DNA from: Kribbella steppae | Lineage (GTDB): Bacteria; Actinomycetota; Actinomycetes; Propionibacteriales; Kribbellaceae | Direction of reading: 5' to 3' | DNA: 64,000 nucleotides | NCBI RefSeq assembly: GCF_004342025.1 | Contig: NZ_SLWN01000005.1 | Location: 496,001-560,000, forward strand | Shown: positions 50,387 through 58,886 of the stretch, in pieces | How the letters are laid out: each line of letters begins with the position of its first letter | Numbering within the stretch: the first letter of the stretch is position 1 | Made by a program: the position numbers and the translations under genes | Notes under the pieces: model-generated | Seen by the model: only the letters and a program-made list of their open reading frames with translations | What the model was told of the DNA's origin: nothing | Databases searched by the model: none

Positions 50387-50931
50387 AAAACCTTCTCCTC
50401 GTCGATGGGGCGTTCCATAGCTACACCACCGAGCAGCACGCCGTCCGGCATGGTCAGCTCGACGGTCTCGACCTCAGTGAACCCGAAGGCCTTGTACAGC
50501 GGTACGCCGGGCAGTGTCGCCATCAGCGCGAGTTGGGTGAAGCCCTCAGCCCTGGCCGCGTCGACACAGGCGGTGAGGATCGCCCGGCCGAGTCCACGCC
50601 TGGTCCAGTCGCTGCGTACGAACATCGCCCGGATCCGGGCCGGCTCGGTCGCCGGGTCCAGCAGTCGCCCGTCGGCGCCCGCCGTACTGGCGTTGAAAAG
50701 CTTGTTGCGCCGGCTCCAGCCACCGCAGGCGACGACCTCTCCACCCGCCTCGTGGACGTAGTACGTGCCGTCGTCGATCAGGGCGTGGTCCAGCGTGGTG
50801 ATGTGCTCCGCCGCACTCGCTGTCTGAGCGGCGTCGTAGTACGCCGGGAACAGCTCCCGCACCGACCTCCGAGCCAATTCGGCAATCGCCGGCCCGTCCG
50901 CCCGCACCGCGACCCGCAACACAGCCTCCAC
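50383..50931 (-). CDS. GNAT-family N-acetyltransferase
   Basis: 182 residues from GTG 50931. The acetyl-CoA pyrophosphate loop is RSDWTRRGLGRAILTACVDAA, preceded by beta strands YYVHEAGGEVVACGGW and IRAMFV, and followed by LPGVPLYKAFGFTEVE, the usual end of motif B. The substrate is unknown. It is first of a two-gene unit with the cupin protein. Confidence 0.9.
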   Translation of the reverse strand: MEAVLRVAVRADGPAIAELARRSVRELFPAYYDAAQTASAAEHITTLDHALIDDGTYYVHEAGGEVVACGGWSRRNKLFNASTAGADGRLLDPATEPARIRAMFVRSDWTRRGLGRAILTACVDAARAEGFTQLALMATLPGVPLYKAFGFTEVETVELTMPDGVLLGGVAMERPIDEEKVL

Positions 50932-51001
50932 GCCCCACAGGCTAGTTCCGCAACATCCGCGCGGTGAAATGGGGAGGCCCGGTGCCGGACATCTATCGGG
51001 T

Positions 51002-51492
51002 ATGACGCAGACACCGATCGAGGCCCGGCCGGGGCCGGTGAGTGAGGGAGTCGTGCACGACCACCCACCACCAGACGGACGCCGTGAGCGGTTCGAAGAC
51101 GTGTTCGGCGCGCACCGGGAGGCCGTCCTCGGCTACCTGCGCCGCCGGACCGACAGCGGTCACGACGCCGCCGACCTGCTGGCGGACACGTTCCTGGTGG
51201 CTTGGCGGCGGCTGGACGACGTACCACCCGGCAACCAGACCAGACCATGGCTGTACGGCGTGGCACGCAGAGTGCTGGCCAATCACCGCAGGGGTGAGGG
51301 CCGCCGGCACGCACTGGCCACGAAGCTCCGCCAGGAACTCACCGATCTGGACACGACCGACACTGCGTTACCGGACGACACCCCAGCGGCCCGGGCAGTC
51401 AGACGGCTCCCGGCAACTGGTACGTGCACGACGCCATGTCGCACGCCCCTGGCGAGGTCATCCTCTTCGTCGGCGCCAAGCCGGAGAAGTAG
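51002..51492 (+). pseudogene. ECF sigma factor N-terminal half joined to the tail of another gene
   Basis: From ATG 51002 the frame gives a normal sigma region 2 (FEDVFGAHREAVLGYLRRRT, then DSGHDAADLLADTFLVAWRRL and WLYGVARRVLANHRRGEGRR) and a linker up to about 51405. Region 4, which should follow, is absent. At 51409 another frame opens, reading PGNWYVHDAMSHAPGEVIL then FVGAKPEK and TAG at 51490-51492, which looks like the genuine C-terminus of a different protein. The junction is best explained by a deletion that removed the sigma C-terminus and most of the following gene. Not expected to be functional. Confidence 0.7.
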
Positions 51493-51514
51493 GTCCGCCC
51501 AGCTCCCGTCGGCC

Positions 51515-52006
51515 TCAGGGCCGGCGGGAGCGTCTGGTTTTGCCGGCCGCCCAGCGATACGCGACGAACGTCCAGACCAGGGCAGGCAGACCGAAGATCA
51601 CCGCAGCGACCTCACGGCCGAAGACCAGGAGGACCAGACCGGTCAGGAAGAACGGCGCGGCCAGCCAGACCGCACCGGCGAACGCGGCCCACCGCCATCG
51701 ACCCGGCTTGCGCGGCTCCGGCTTGTACAGCGAAGGCGCCGGCAGCCCGGCGAAGATCGGCTGCAGGTCCGCATGCGTGACAGCTTCGTTCAGCCGGTCG
51801 ACCCGGGTATGCAACTCGTCCTCGTCCAGCCGCCCGACGGCGAACTGCTCGGCCAGGTCGTCGGTGCAGATCCGGCGCTCCTCATCGGTCAGCCGAATAC
51901 TCGCCGCCCGCCGCCGAGCCGCCGCGACTCGAGCCTCCTGCCCGGCAGCAGCAGCCAGCCCCATCAACTCCCCCACCGCAGGCTTACCCGATCCCCGCTC
52001 CGCCAT
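51515..52006 (-). CDS. DUF1707-like (SHOCT-like) two-helix membrane protein
   Basis: 163 residues. An Ala-rich helix is followed by IRLTDEERRICTDDLAEQFAVGRLDEDELHTRVDRL, the pattern of the actinobacterial DUF1707 domain (here shown only in its key parts: GRLDEDELHTR). Two TM helices follow (FAGAVWLAAPFFLTGLVLL and VAAVIFGLPALVWTFVAY), then a basic tail. Function unknown; such proteins often accompany membrane stress or signalling genes. It is divergent from the WXG100-like cassette with 98 nt between. Confidence 0.8.
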   Translation of the reverse strand: MAERGSGKPAVGELMGLAAAAGQEARVAAARRRAASIRLTDEERRICTDDLAEQFAVGRLDEDELHTRVDRLNEAVTHADLQPIFAGLPAPSLYKPEPRKPGRWRWAAFAGAVWLAAPFFLTGLVLLVFGREVAAVIFGLPALVWTFVAYRWAAGKTRRSRRP

Positions 52007-52104
52007 GGCCTCACCTCACTCGTCCCCTTCGAGTGTGCCAGACCGCCCCCGGGTAGGCCCTTTGGCGGGATAGCGTTCTGCGCGAGCGAGAGGAGTCACG
52101 GACT

Positions 52105-52413
52105 GTGGCACGACCCGACGAGCCCGGTGTGGAGAGCCCGGAGGCGATGAAGAAGCGCGCTGCCGCGCTGCGGGAGGCAGCAGGCCGGGCGAGGACCCTG
52201 GCCGGTCCACTCGGCACCCATATGGACCTGCCGGTGAAGTCCGCCACCGCCGACGACGTGTGGCATGGTCCGTACGCGCAGGAGTCGACGGCGCGACTGC
52301 AGAAGGACCAGAAGACCGTCCGCGGCCTCGCCGCGGACCTGAACGCGACTGCTGACGCTTGGATCCGTGAGGCCGAGCGCCTCGAATCCGAAGCCGCCTC
52401 GGCCCCGAAGTAA
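52105..52413 (+). CDS. WXG100-like small helical protein
   Basis: 102 residues from GTG 52105 (GAGGAG about 10 nt upstream). It is predicted to be all-helical: two amphipathic helices (EAMKKRAAALREAAGRA; ARLQKDQKTVRGLAADLNATADAWIREAERLE) flank a central WHG in DDVWHGPYA, the W-x-G hinge of type VII secretion substrates. The size fits the WXG100 family. Its stop is 7 nt before the protease start, so the two are co-expressed. It is likely to be the secretion partner or carrier for the protease through an ESX/T7SS machine encoded elsewhere. Confidence 0.75.
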   Translation: MARPDEPGVESPEAMKKRAAALREAAGRARTLAGPLGTHMDLPVKSATADDVWHGPYAQESTARLQKDQKTVRGLAADLNATADAWIREAERLESEAASAPK

Positions 52414-52420
52414 GGACGAG

Positions 52421-53929
52421 ATGACGACATACGTTGGGTTCGACCTGACCCGGGTGCGCGGGCTGGCCAAAGACCTGCGCAAGGTCGCCGGCGCCTCCTC
52501 CACGCTGCACAGCGACGTGAAGAAGGTGCTCGACGACGCCGCGAGCCACCTGAACGGCAAGCCGGTGACGAACAGCGACCAGCTGGCCGCGGTCCAGCTG
52601 GGCAGCATCGGTCTGTTCGGCGGGATCACCTTCGCGCCGCCGGGGAACCTGGCCGGGCCGCTCGACGACATGGCCGGCAGCATCGACCGCCGGGCGAACC
52701 ACCTGGAGAAGTGCAAGGAGCTCCAGGACAACTGCAAGGGCACCGTCGACCCGTCGCTGGTGTTCGTCGACGAGCCGCCGCCGGACCCGGAGAAGGTCAA
52801 CGAGGCGCTCGAGGCGCTGCGTGACATGCAGGACAAGGACACCGGCATGAACGGCAACCGCGATGACCTGCAGTCGGTCGCGGACAAGCTGAAGGGGCTG
52901 ACGTCGGCCGAGCTCGACATGTTCCTGAACGCGGCGAAGCCCGAGGAACTGGAGAGCCTGCGCAAGCAGATGGAGACCACCGGCTCCGCCGGCTTCCTGT
53001 GGATGGGCGACAACGGACTGCCGGTCGGCGAGCGCATCGAGTTCGCCAGCGCGCTGCTGGCGAAGGCCTCCCCCGAGAACCAGGAGAAGCTGCTGGCGGC
53101 CTTCCCCTGGTTGCAGCCCGGTTTCGAGTCGACCGACGTGTACCTGGACAAGTTCAACGACCAGACCGGCAAGGCCACCAACGGCATGCACTACGGTCTG
53201 CCGTCCGACCCGCTGTTCACGAACAAGCCGCTGGGTGAGGACGTCTACCAGGGCCAGCTGGGCGACTGCTGGTACATCGCTTCGCTGACGGCGACCGCGC
53301 AGCGCGACCCGGACTTCATCCGCGAGGGCATCAAGGAGAACCCGAACGGGACGATCTCGGTGCGCGTCTGGGACGCCGACGGCAACCAGCGGTGGGTGAC
53401 GATGAACCGCGAGCTGCCGCTGGACGAGAACGGCGACCCGGTCGGCGCGCACGGCGACGGCTCGACGTGGGCGGCGTACTACGAGAAGGCCTTCGCGATC
53501 GCCTACGAGGGCGACGAGGGCGGTGCGCCGGACGGCAAGGAAGGCAACGACGCCTACGACCGCTCGGAGCAGGGCACCTATGGCGCGACCGAGTGGGACT
53601 ACACCGACCAGGCGCCGCCGTATGTGACCGGCCAGGACTCCGAAGGCATCGGCACGAACTACGACGACGTCAAGGAGGCCTACGACTCGGGCCACCCGGT
53701 GATCGTCGCCTCCAACAGCGACAAGGACGGCGTACCGGACAACTGGTCCCAGGAGCAGAAGGACGCCTACGTCACCCGGCACGTGTACTTCGTCAAGGAG
53801 TTCACCCCGGATGGCAAGATCGTGCTGGGCAACCCGTGGGGTCCTGACTCACCCACGGTCACGGTCACCCAGGACGAGTTCGAGGACATGTTCGACGACG
53901 CCCAGTCGCTGCAGATCAAGGGGAAGTGA
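52421..53929 (+). CDS. calpain-family (C2-like) cysteine protease, probable T7SS effector
   Basis: 502 residues from ATG 52421 (AAGGA 4 nt upstream). Residues 1-110 form a helical WXG100-like or LXG-like N-terminal region. A linker of Asp/Glu/Pro-rich helices follows, then the protease: YQGQLGDCWYIASL holds Cys283, TRHVYFVKEF His454 and LGNPWGPDS Asn471, a complete calpain triad in the right order and spacing. No Sec signal is present, in keeping with type VII export. The gene is flanked by a W-x-G carrier and two small proteins. It is a candidate antibacterial or host-directed toxin; enzymatic activity and target are inferences. Confidence 0.85.
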   Translation: MTTYVGFDLTRVRGLAKDLRKVAGASSTLHSDVKKVLDDAASHLNGKPVTNSDQLAAVQLGSIGLFGGITFAPPGNLAGPLDDMAGSIDRRANHLEKCKELQDNCKGTVDPSLVFVDEPPPDPEKVNEALEALRDMQDKDTGMNGNRDDLQSVADKLKGLTSAELDMFLNAAKPEELESLRKQMETTGSAGFLWMGDNGLPVGERIEFASALLAKASPENQEKLLAAFPWLQPGFESTDVYLDKFNDQTGKATNGMHYGLPSDPLFTNKPLGEDVYQGQLGDCWYIASLTATAQRDPDFIREGIKENPNGTISVRVWDADGNQRWVTMNRELPLDENGDPVGAHGDGSTWAAYYEKAFAIAYEGDEGGAPDGKEGNDAYDRSEQGTYGATEWDYTDQAPPYVTGQDSEGIGTNYDDVKEAYDSGHPVIVASNSDKDGVPDNWSQEQKDAYVTRHVYFVKEFTPDGKIVLGNPWGPDSPTVTVTQDEFEDMFDDAQSLQIKGK

Positions 53930-53931
53930 CG

Positions 53932-54177
53932 ATGGAGACCTGGCGGATCCGGCAAGGCGTGCCCTATCGGATCACCGACGACGGCCACGAGCTCCTGATC
54001 GGCCTCGCGGACATCGACGCCGACCAGGCGCGGCTGACCGTGCACAGCGACGGCGAGTGGGTGGCAGGTTACGACCTCACGACCGGCGCCGAGTGCGAGA
54101 TCGGCGGCAAGCGGTGGAGGGTCAACTTGATCGCCGGAGCACCCCGGCGGTATGTCGAACTGCAGGAGCAGCCGTGA
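53932..54177 (+). CDS. small beta-rich cytoplasmic protein (DUF6406-like), immunity candidate
   Basis: 81 residues from ATG 53932 (GGGGA 7 nt upstream; GTG 53926 overlaps the protease stop and is the alternative). No signal peptide. Predicted strands: RIRQGVPYRITDD, HELLIGLADIDADQARLTV, VAGYDLTTGAECEIGGKRWRV, VNLIAG. The pattern resembles small actinobacterial DUF6406 proteins, a recollection rather than a search result. The next gene repeats the same strand order as a lipoprotein. Being 2 nt after a toxin-like protease gene makes it a candidate immunity protein for the cytosol. Confidence 0.65.
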   Translation: METWRIRQGVPYRITDDGHELLIGLADIDADQARLTVHSDGEWVAGYDLTTGAECEIGGKRWRVNLIAGAPRRYVELQEQP

Positions 54178-54536
54178 GAGTCACAAGTGTCCTCGTCACC
54201 GCCGGCCTGGTTGTCGCGACCGTCACCGCCTGCTCGGGCGGTGACGACAAGGCCGAGACCACGCCGGCACCGCCCAGCTGCGTAGGCAAGGACACCCCGG
54301 ACAGCACTCACGTGCTGTCGTCCGGCCCGGTCAACCTGCCGTCCGGCGGTCGCGCCGTCCTCCAGGAGACGCATCTGGACGCCAACCCGCCGACCGCCCG
54401 CCTGTCGCTGCTCGGCACCGACGCGGGGGAGACCACCGCGGCCGACGTCAGCGTGGGCGGAACGGTCACGGTGAAGGCGACCAAGTACTCCGTGGTCGAG
54501 ATCTGCTCGGACCGGGTCCAGCTCGCCAAGAGTTAG
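54174..54536 (+). CDS. lipoprotein related to the preceding small protein, immunity candidate
   Basis: 120 residues from GTG 54174 (AGGAG 5 nt upstream; GTGA overlap with the previous stop). A signal sequence VLVTAGLVVATVTAC ends in a lipobox Cys, followed by a Gly/Asp/Pro linker. The mature part runs VLSSGPVNLPSGGRAVLQETH, LDANPPTARLSLL, TTAADVSVGGTVTVKATKYSV and VEICSDRVQL, which lines up strand by strand with the cytoplasmic protein before it. Two Cys (SCVGK, EICSD) may form a disulfide outside the membrane. It could protect the producer's surface while its neighbour protects the cytosol. Its stop overlaps the convergent purL stop by 4 nt. Confidence 0.65.
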   Translation: MRVTSVLVTAGLVVATVTACSGGDDKAETTPAPPSCVGKDTPDSTHVLSSGPVNLPSGGRAVLQETHLDANPPTARLSLLGTDAGETTAADVSVGGTVTVKATKYSVVEICSDRVQLAKS

Positions 54537-56794
54537 CTCAGGGCGGCCGGGAGAGTCGCGGTCCAGGCGGTGCGGAGCTCGGGCAGCGGCAGCTCGAACT
54601 GGTCCTGGACGTCCAGGGTCTCGCCGGTGATGACGCCGATCTTGGCGTGCGGGAAGCGGCGCGCGGTGCACATGTCGGTGAACCGGACCTCTTCGGTGCG
54701 CGGTACGGCGACCACTGCCCGGCCTGCCGACTCCGCGAACAGGAACAGGAACGGGTCCAGCCCGTCCGGCGCCCAGACGCGGGCACCGACCCCGCCACGA
54801 AGCGCCGACTCGACCAGGGTCTGAGCGACCCCGCCGTCGCTGACGTCGTGCGCGGCGTCGATCAGGCCGTCCCGGGACGCGTTGATCAGGATGTCGGCCA
54901 ACTGCTGCTCCGCGGCCAGGTCGACCGCCGGCGGGCGGCCACCCAGGTGACCGTGGACGACGTGCGCCCACTCCGAGCCGGACAGCTCCTCCTCGGTCTC
55001 ACCGAGCAGGTACAGCTGGTGGCCTTCCATCTCAGCCGTGAAGCCGATCGGCGTACGACGGGTGACGTCGTCGATGACACCGAGTACGCCGACCACTGGC
55101 GTCGGCAGGATCGGGGTGTCGCCGGTCTGGTTGTAGAACGACACGTTGCCACCGGTGACCGGGATGCCCAGTTCGATGCAGCCGTCGACCAGCCCGCGGA
55201 TCGCCTCCGCGAACTGCCACATCACCGACGGGTCCTCAGGCGAGCCGAAGTTGAGGCAGTCCGTCACCGCGGCCGGCCGGGCACCCGTGGTCGCCACGTT
55301 CCGGTACGACTCGGCCAGCGCCAGCTTGGCACCGGTGTACGGGTCCAGCTTGGCGAATCGGCCGTTGCAGTCGGTCGACACCGCGACACCGAGACCGCTG
55401 GTCTCGTCGACCCGGATCATCCCGCAGTCCTCGGGCTGCGCGAGCACCGAGTTCCCCAGCACGTACCGGTCGTACTGATCCGTCACCCAGGACTTGTCAC
55501 AGAGGTTGGGCGAAGCGACCAACCGAAGCAAGGTGTCCCGCAGCTCCGCGCCGGTGGTGGCCCGCGGCAACTTCTCCGCGCCGTCGGCCTGCAGCTCGTC
55601 CTGCCAGTCCGGCCTGGCAAAGGGCCGCTCGTAGACAGGCCCCTCGTGCGCGACGGTCCGCGGCGGTACATCGACCACCCGCTCACCGTGCCAGTCGATC
55701 TCCAGCCGGCCGGTGCCGGTGACCTCGCCGATCACGTCGGCCTGGACGTCCCACTTGGCGCAGATCTTCAGGAACGCCTCGACGTTGTCCGGCGTGACGA
55801 CCGCCATCATGCGTTCCTGCGACTCGCTCATCAGGATCTCTTCCGGCGCGAGCGACGCGTCCCGCAGCGGCACCTTGTCGAGCGAGACGTACATCCCGCC
55901 CTCACCCGCGCTGGCCAGCTCGGACGTCGCACAGGACAGCCCGGCACCGCCGAGGTCCTGGATGCCCTCGACCACGTTCGCGGCGAACAGCTCGAGCGTG
56001 CACTCGATCAGCAGCTTCTCCATGAACGGGTCGCCGACCTGGACCGCCGGCCGCTTGGTCGGACCGCCTTCCGCGAACGTCTCGCTGGCCAGCACCGACA
56101 CCCCGCCGATCCCGTCGCCACCGGTCTTGGCGCCGTACAGGATGATCTGGTTGCCGATACCGGTCGCGTTCGCCAGGTGTAGGTCCTCGTGCCGCATAAC
56201 GCCGACACACAGCGCGTTGACCAGCGGGTTGCCCAGGTACGTCGAGTCGAAGACGACCTCACCGCCGACGTTGGGCAGACCGAGGCTGTTCCCGTAACCA
56301 CCGACACCGGACACGATCCCGGGCAGCACGCGCTTGGTGTCCGGCGCGTCCAGCGGGCCGAACCGCAGCGGGTCCATCACCGCGACCGGGCGCGCGCCCA
56401 TCGCCAGGATGTCGCGGACGATGCCGCCGACCCCGGTCGCCGCGCCCTGGTACGGCTCGACGTACGACGGGTGGTTGTGCGACTCCACCTTGAAGGTGAC
56501 CGCGTAGCCCTCGCCGATGTCGATCACACCGGCGTTCTCACCGATCCCCGCCAGCATCTTCCCGGCCGGTGTCTCCTGGGGGATCTCGCCGAACTTGCGC
56601 AGGTGCACCTTGGACGACTTGTACGAGCAGTGCTCGCTCCACATCACGGAGTACATCGCCAGCTCGCAGCTGGTCGGCCGCCGGTCCAGGATATCGCGGA
56701 TCCGCTGGTACTCGTCCGGCTTCAGGCCGAGCTCGGCCCACGGCTGCTCGACGTCAGGGGTGCTGCTTGCGTTGCTGACGGTGTCGGTAGACAC
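54533..56794 (-). CDS. purL: phosphoribosylformylglycinamidine synthase subunit PurL
   Basis: 753 residues from GTG 56794 (AGGAG 8 nt upstream). The small-PurL type: ATP-binding [16 protein letters not shown], the [22 protein letters not shown] region here read as [31 protein letters not shown]-like [29 protein letters not shown], and a second half with [16 protein letters not shown] and [16 protein letters not shown]. It converts FGAR to FGAM with ammonia from PurQ in a complex with PurS. The order purS-purQ-membrane protein-purL is on one strand, with the membrane gene 1 nt upstream of this one. Confidence 0.97.
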   Translation of the reverse strand: [753 protein letters not shown]

Positions 56795-56795
56795 G

Positions 56796-58886
56796 TTAGG
56801 ACTCCTGCACTAGGTGGGACTCAGGTGAAACGGTAGCGGGCTGCTCGGAGGCCACGAGGCGGGCCACCAGCAGTGGAACGGCGAAGCCGGCCATGATCGC
56901 GGGCAGTGCGACCCCGGCGTCGTTCAGCAACATGCCGACCAGGCCGCAGGTCGACAGTGCGAGCAGAGTCGGCCGGACCATCGGCAGACTGGTGTAGAAG
57001 GCCTGGTACGCCGGGGACGGCACCCGATCCGGCAGCACAGTGGCAAGCATCGCCAGCACCACACCGACCAGCATCGCCCAGCCGGACGGGCCGTCGAAGA
57101 ACTGCACGGCCATCTCGAGCTTGCGGATCAGTACGTCGCTCACGTCGCCGTCCAGCAGCCTGGCCACGAACGTACCGAAGTGACTCCGCTCGTCCTCCGG
57201 CCGCAGGTAGTCGAGGAAGGCGACCGCAGACACCGCCAGCACACCTGCCACGCCCACACCGAGCAGTGCGCGCCAGGAGATGCTGCCACGCCAGGTCAAC
57301 CAGGCCATGAGCAGTACAGCGGGGGTCAGCGCGATGATGCCGCCGAAGTCAGTCCCCCAGCCGGGTCTGCCGTCGACCACGATGGCCGCACCACCGATCG
57401 CGAGCACTGCGAGTGCTGCCTGCTTCCGGCTCTTGTCGATCAGCCTCTGCGCTGCCCAGCCCGCCGTGACGAGCGCGGCGACCGCCAGCGTGGCGAACGT
57501 GGAGTTGCCGAAGCCGTAGAACCGCCCACCGATCACGGGCCCGTCGGTGAACATGCTGCCGAACTGCAGAGGTGTCCCCAGTACGCCGTCCACCAGCAGG
57601 ATCACGTACGCCGCCACGGCGATCCCCAGGAACGCATAGCGCTTCAAGGCGAGCTGCGCCACGGCAGCGAACACCGCGCTGATTCCGAGGACCACGCAGT
57701 ACAAGGAGATTCCCGGCGCCGGCCAGCGCCACCACACGGTCGCCGTGGACAGGAAGACGGCGATGAAGAACCCGCCCTGCGTCAGCAACGTGAAGACGAA
57801 GGTACGACGGGACCGCGGGCTGCGCGTGATCACGAACCAGGCGAGCGCGATCAGTTCCGCGGCCAGGATCGTCATCGAGACCGCGACCAGCATCGGCCGT
57901 GGTTGCTCGAACCGCTCGTTGGTGTCGAGCCGATTCTCGATCACCGCATCGGCGTCGGTGTGGACGTCACCGGTGTAGTGGATCTCGTTACCGTCCAGCG
58001 GACCGGCCTTCGCGGCACCAGCCGGGTCGACCTCCGCGACGTCTCGTTCCTTCAGGATGGTCGCGGTGACGTCGGTCAGCTGGATCAGGCCAGGGCGGCG
58101 GGTGCTGTCGCTCGTCAGCCAGCGCGGTCCGGTGTCCGGCGGCAGCTGCATAGCGACCAGCGGCTCCTGGTGCGCGTTGGCCGTCTCCTGGCTGACGCCG
58201 ACGAGCAGCACCCAGCCGTCGGCCGCTCTGGCCTGTGCGACGAGGTCAGCGACCCTCTTGCGGGCCTCTTCGCGGCCTTCTCTCAGCGGAAGTGCGCCTG
58301 CGTCGACAACCGCGTCGCCACAGTCCGGGCTCGCCAGCCTGGCTGCGTCGAACTCCGGCTGCCAGTTGGTCACTGAACCATCCGTGCGGGCCAGTGCGAC
58401 CGCTGCACCCGGGCCGAAGCCGCAGATGGGGTAGCCGGTCTGGCCGAGGCGTCCGATGGGTGCGCCGGTGTGGTGCTCTGCCTGGCGGTCGACGTACGTC
58501 TGCCAGCCTGCGATCTTGCCGTCGGTCACAGCGGGCAGGTCACCGCAGGGCTGGTCGGCGACGCTGCCCCACGCCCGGGTGCCGGCGCTGACGGTGAGCC
58601 AACCGTCGACCGGGCAGGTGTGCGGGCCGGCTGTCTTCACGGTGATCGAGCCGACGTGGGACTGGTTCACCAGTGCGGTGAGCTCCGGCGACGCCTTCAC
58701 GTCGTTCCAGGTCAGGCCCGGTACGCCGATCACCACGACCTTGGCCAGCAGGCTCTGATCCGTCACCGGCTGCGCACTCGCCGTACCCGCCGAGCCCAAA
58801 ACTGCTGCCGCAGCCGCGATGGCGATCGCCACCGTCCGAAGAAGCACGGAGAAGTGTCCCCAGTTCTTCGGACCCCACAGCTTCAT
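56796..58886 (-). CDS. multi-spanning membrane protein with extracytoplasmic alkaline-phosphatase-like domain
   Basis: 696 residues; ATG 58886 overlaps the purQ stop (TGATG). A signal or first TM (VLLRTVAIAIAAAAAVLGSAG) is followed by an exported domain of about 300 residues with strands VVVIGVPGLTWNDVKAS, GSITVKTAGPHTCPVDGWLTVSAGTRAW-type segments and RPGLIQLTDVTATIL, reminiscent of phosphodiesterase/sulfatase folds though no full metal site is obvious. The C-terminal half has about ten TM helices, including GGRFYGFGNSTFATLAVAAL and PGWGTDFGGIIALTPAVLLM. Its role is unknown. A membrane gene between purQ and purL is unexpected for a cytosolic pathway and the overlap shows deliberate co-expression. 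Confidence 0.8.
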   Translation of the reverse strand: MKLWGPKNWGHFSVLLRTVAIAIAAAAAVLGSAGTASAQPVTDQSLLAKVVVIGVPGLTWNDVKASPELTALVNQSHVGSITVKTAGPHTCPVDGWLTVSAGTRAWGSVADQPCGDLPAVTDGKIAGWQTYVDRQAEHHTGAPIGRLGQTGYPICGFGPGAAVALARTDGSVTNWQPEFDAARLASPDCGDAVVDAGALPLREGREEARKRVADLVAQARAADGWVLLVGVSQETANAHQEPLVAMQLPPDTGPRWLTSDSTRRPGLIQLTDVTATILKERDVAEVDPAGAAKAGPLDGNEIHYTGDVHTDADAVIENRLDTNERFEQPRPMLVAVSMTILAAELIALAWFVITRSPRSRRTFVFTLLTQGGFFIAVFLSTATVWWRWPAPGISLYCVVLGISAVFAAVAQLALKRYAFLGIAVAAYVILLVDGVLGTPLQFGSMFTDGPVIGGRFYGFGNSTFATLAVAALVTAGWAAQRLIDKSRKQAALAVLAIGGAAIVVDGRPGWGTDFGGIIALTPAVLLMAWLTWRGSISWRALLGVGVAGVLAVSAVAFLDYLRPEDERSHFGTFVARLLDGDVSDVLIRKLEMAVQFFDGPSGWAMLVGVVLAMLATVLPDRVPSPAYQAFYTSLPMVRPTLLALSTCGLVGMLLNDAGVALPAIMAGFAVPLLVARLVASEQPATVSPESHLVQES

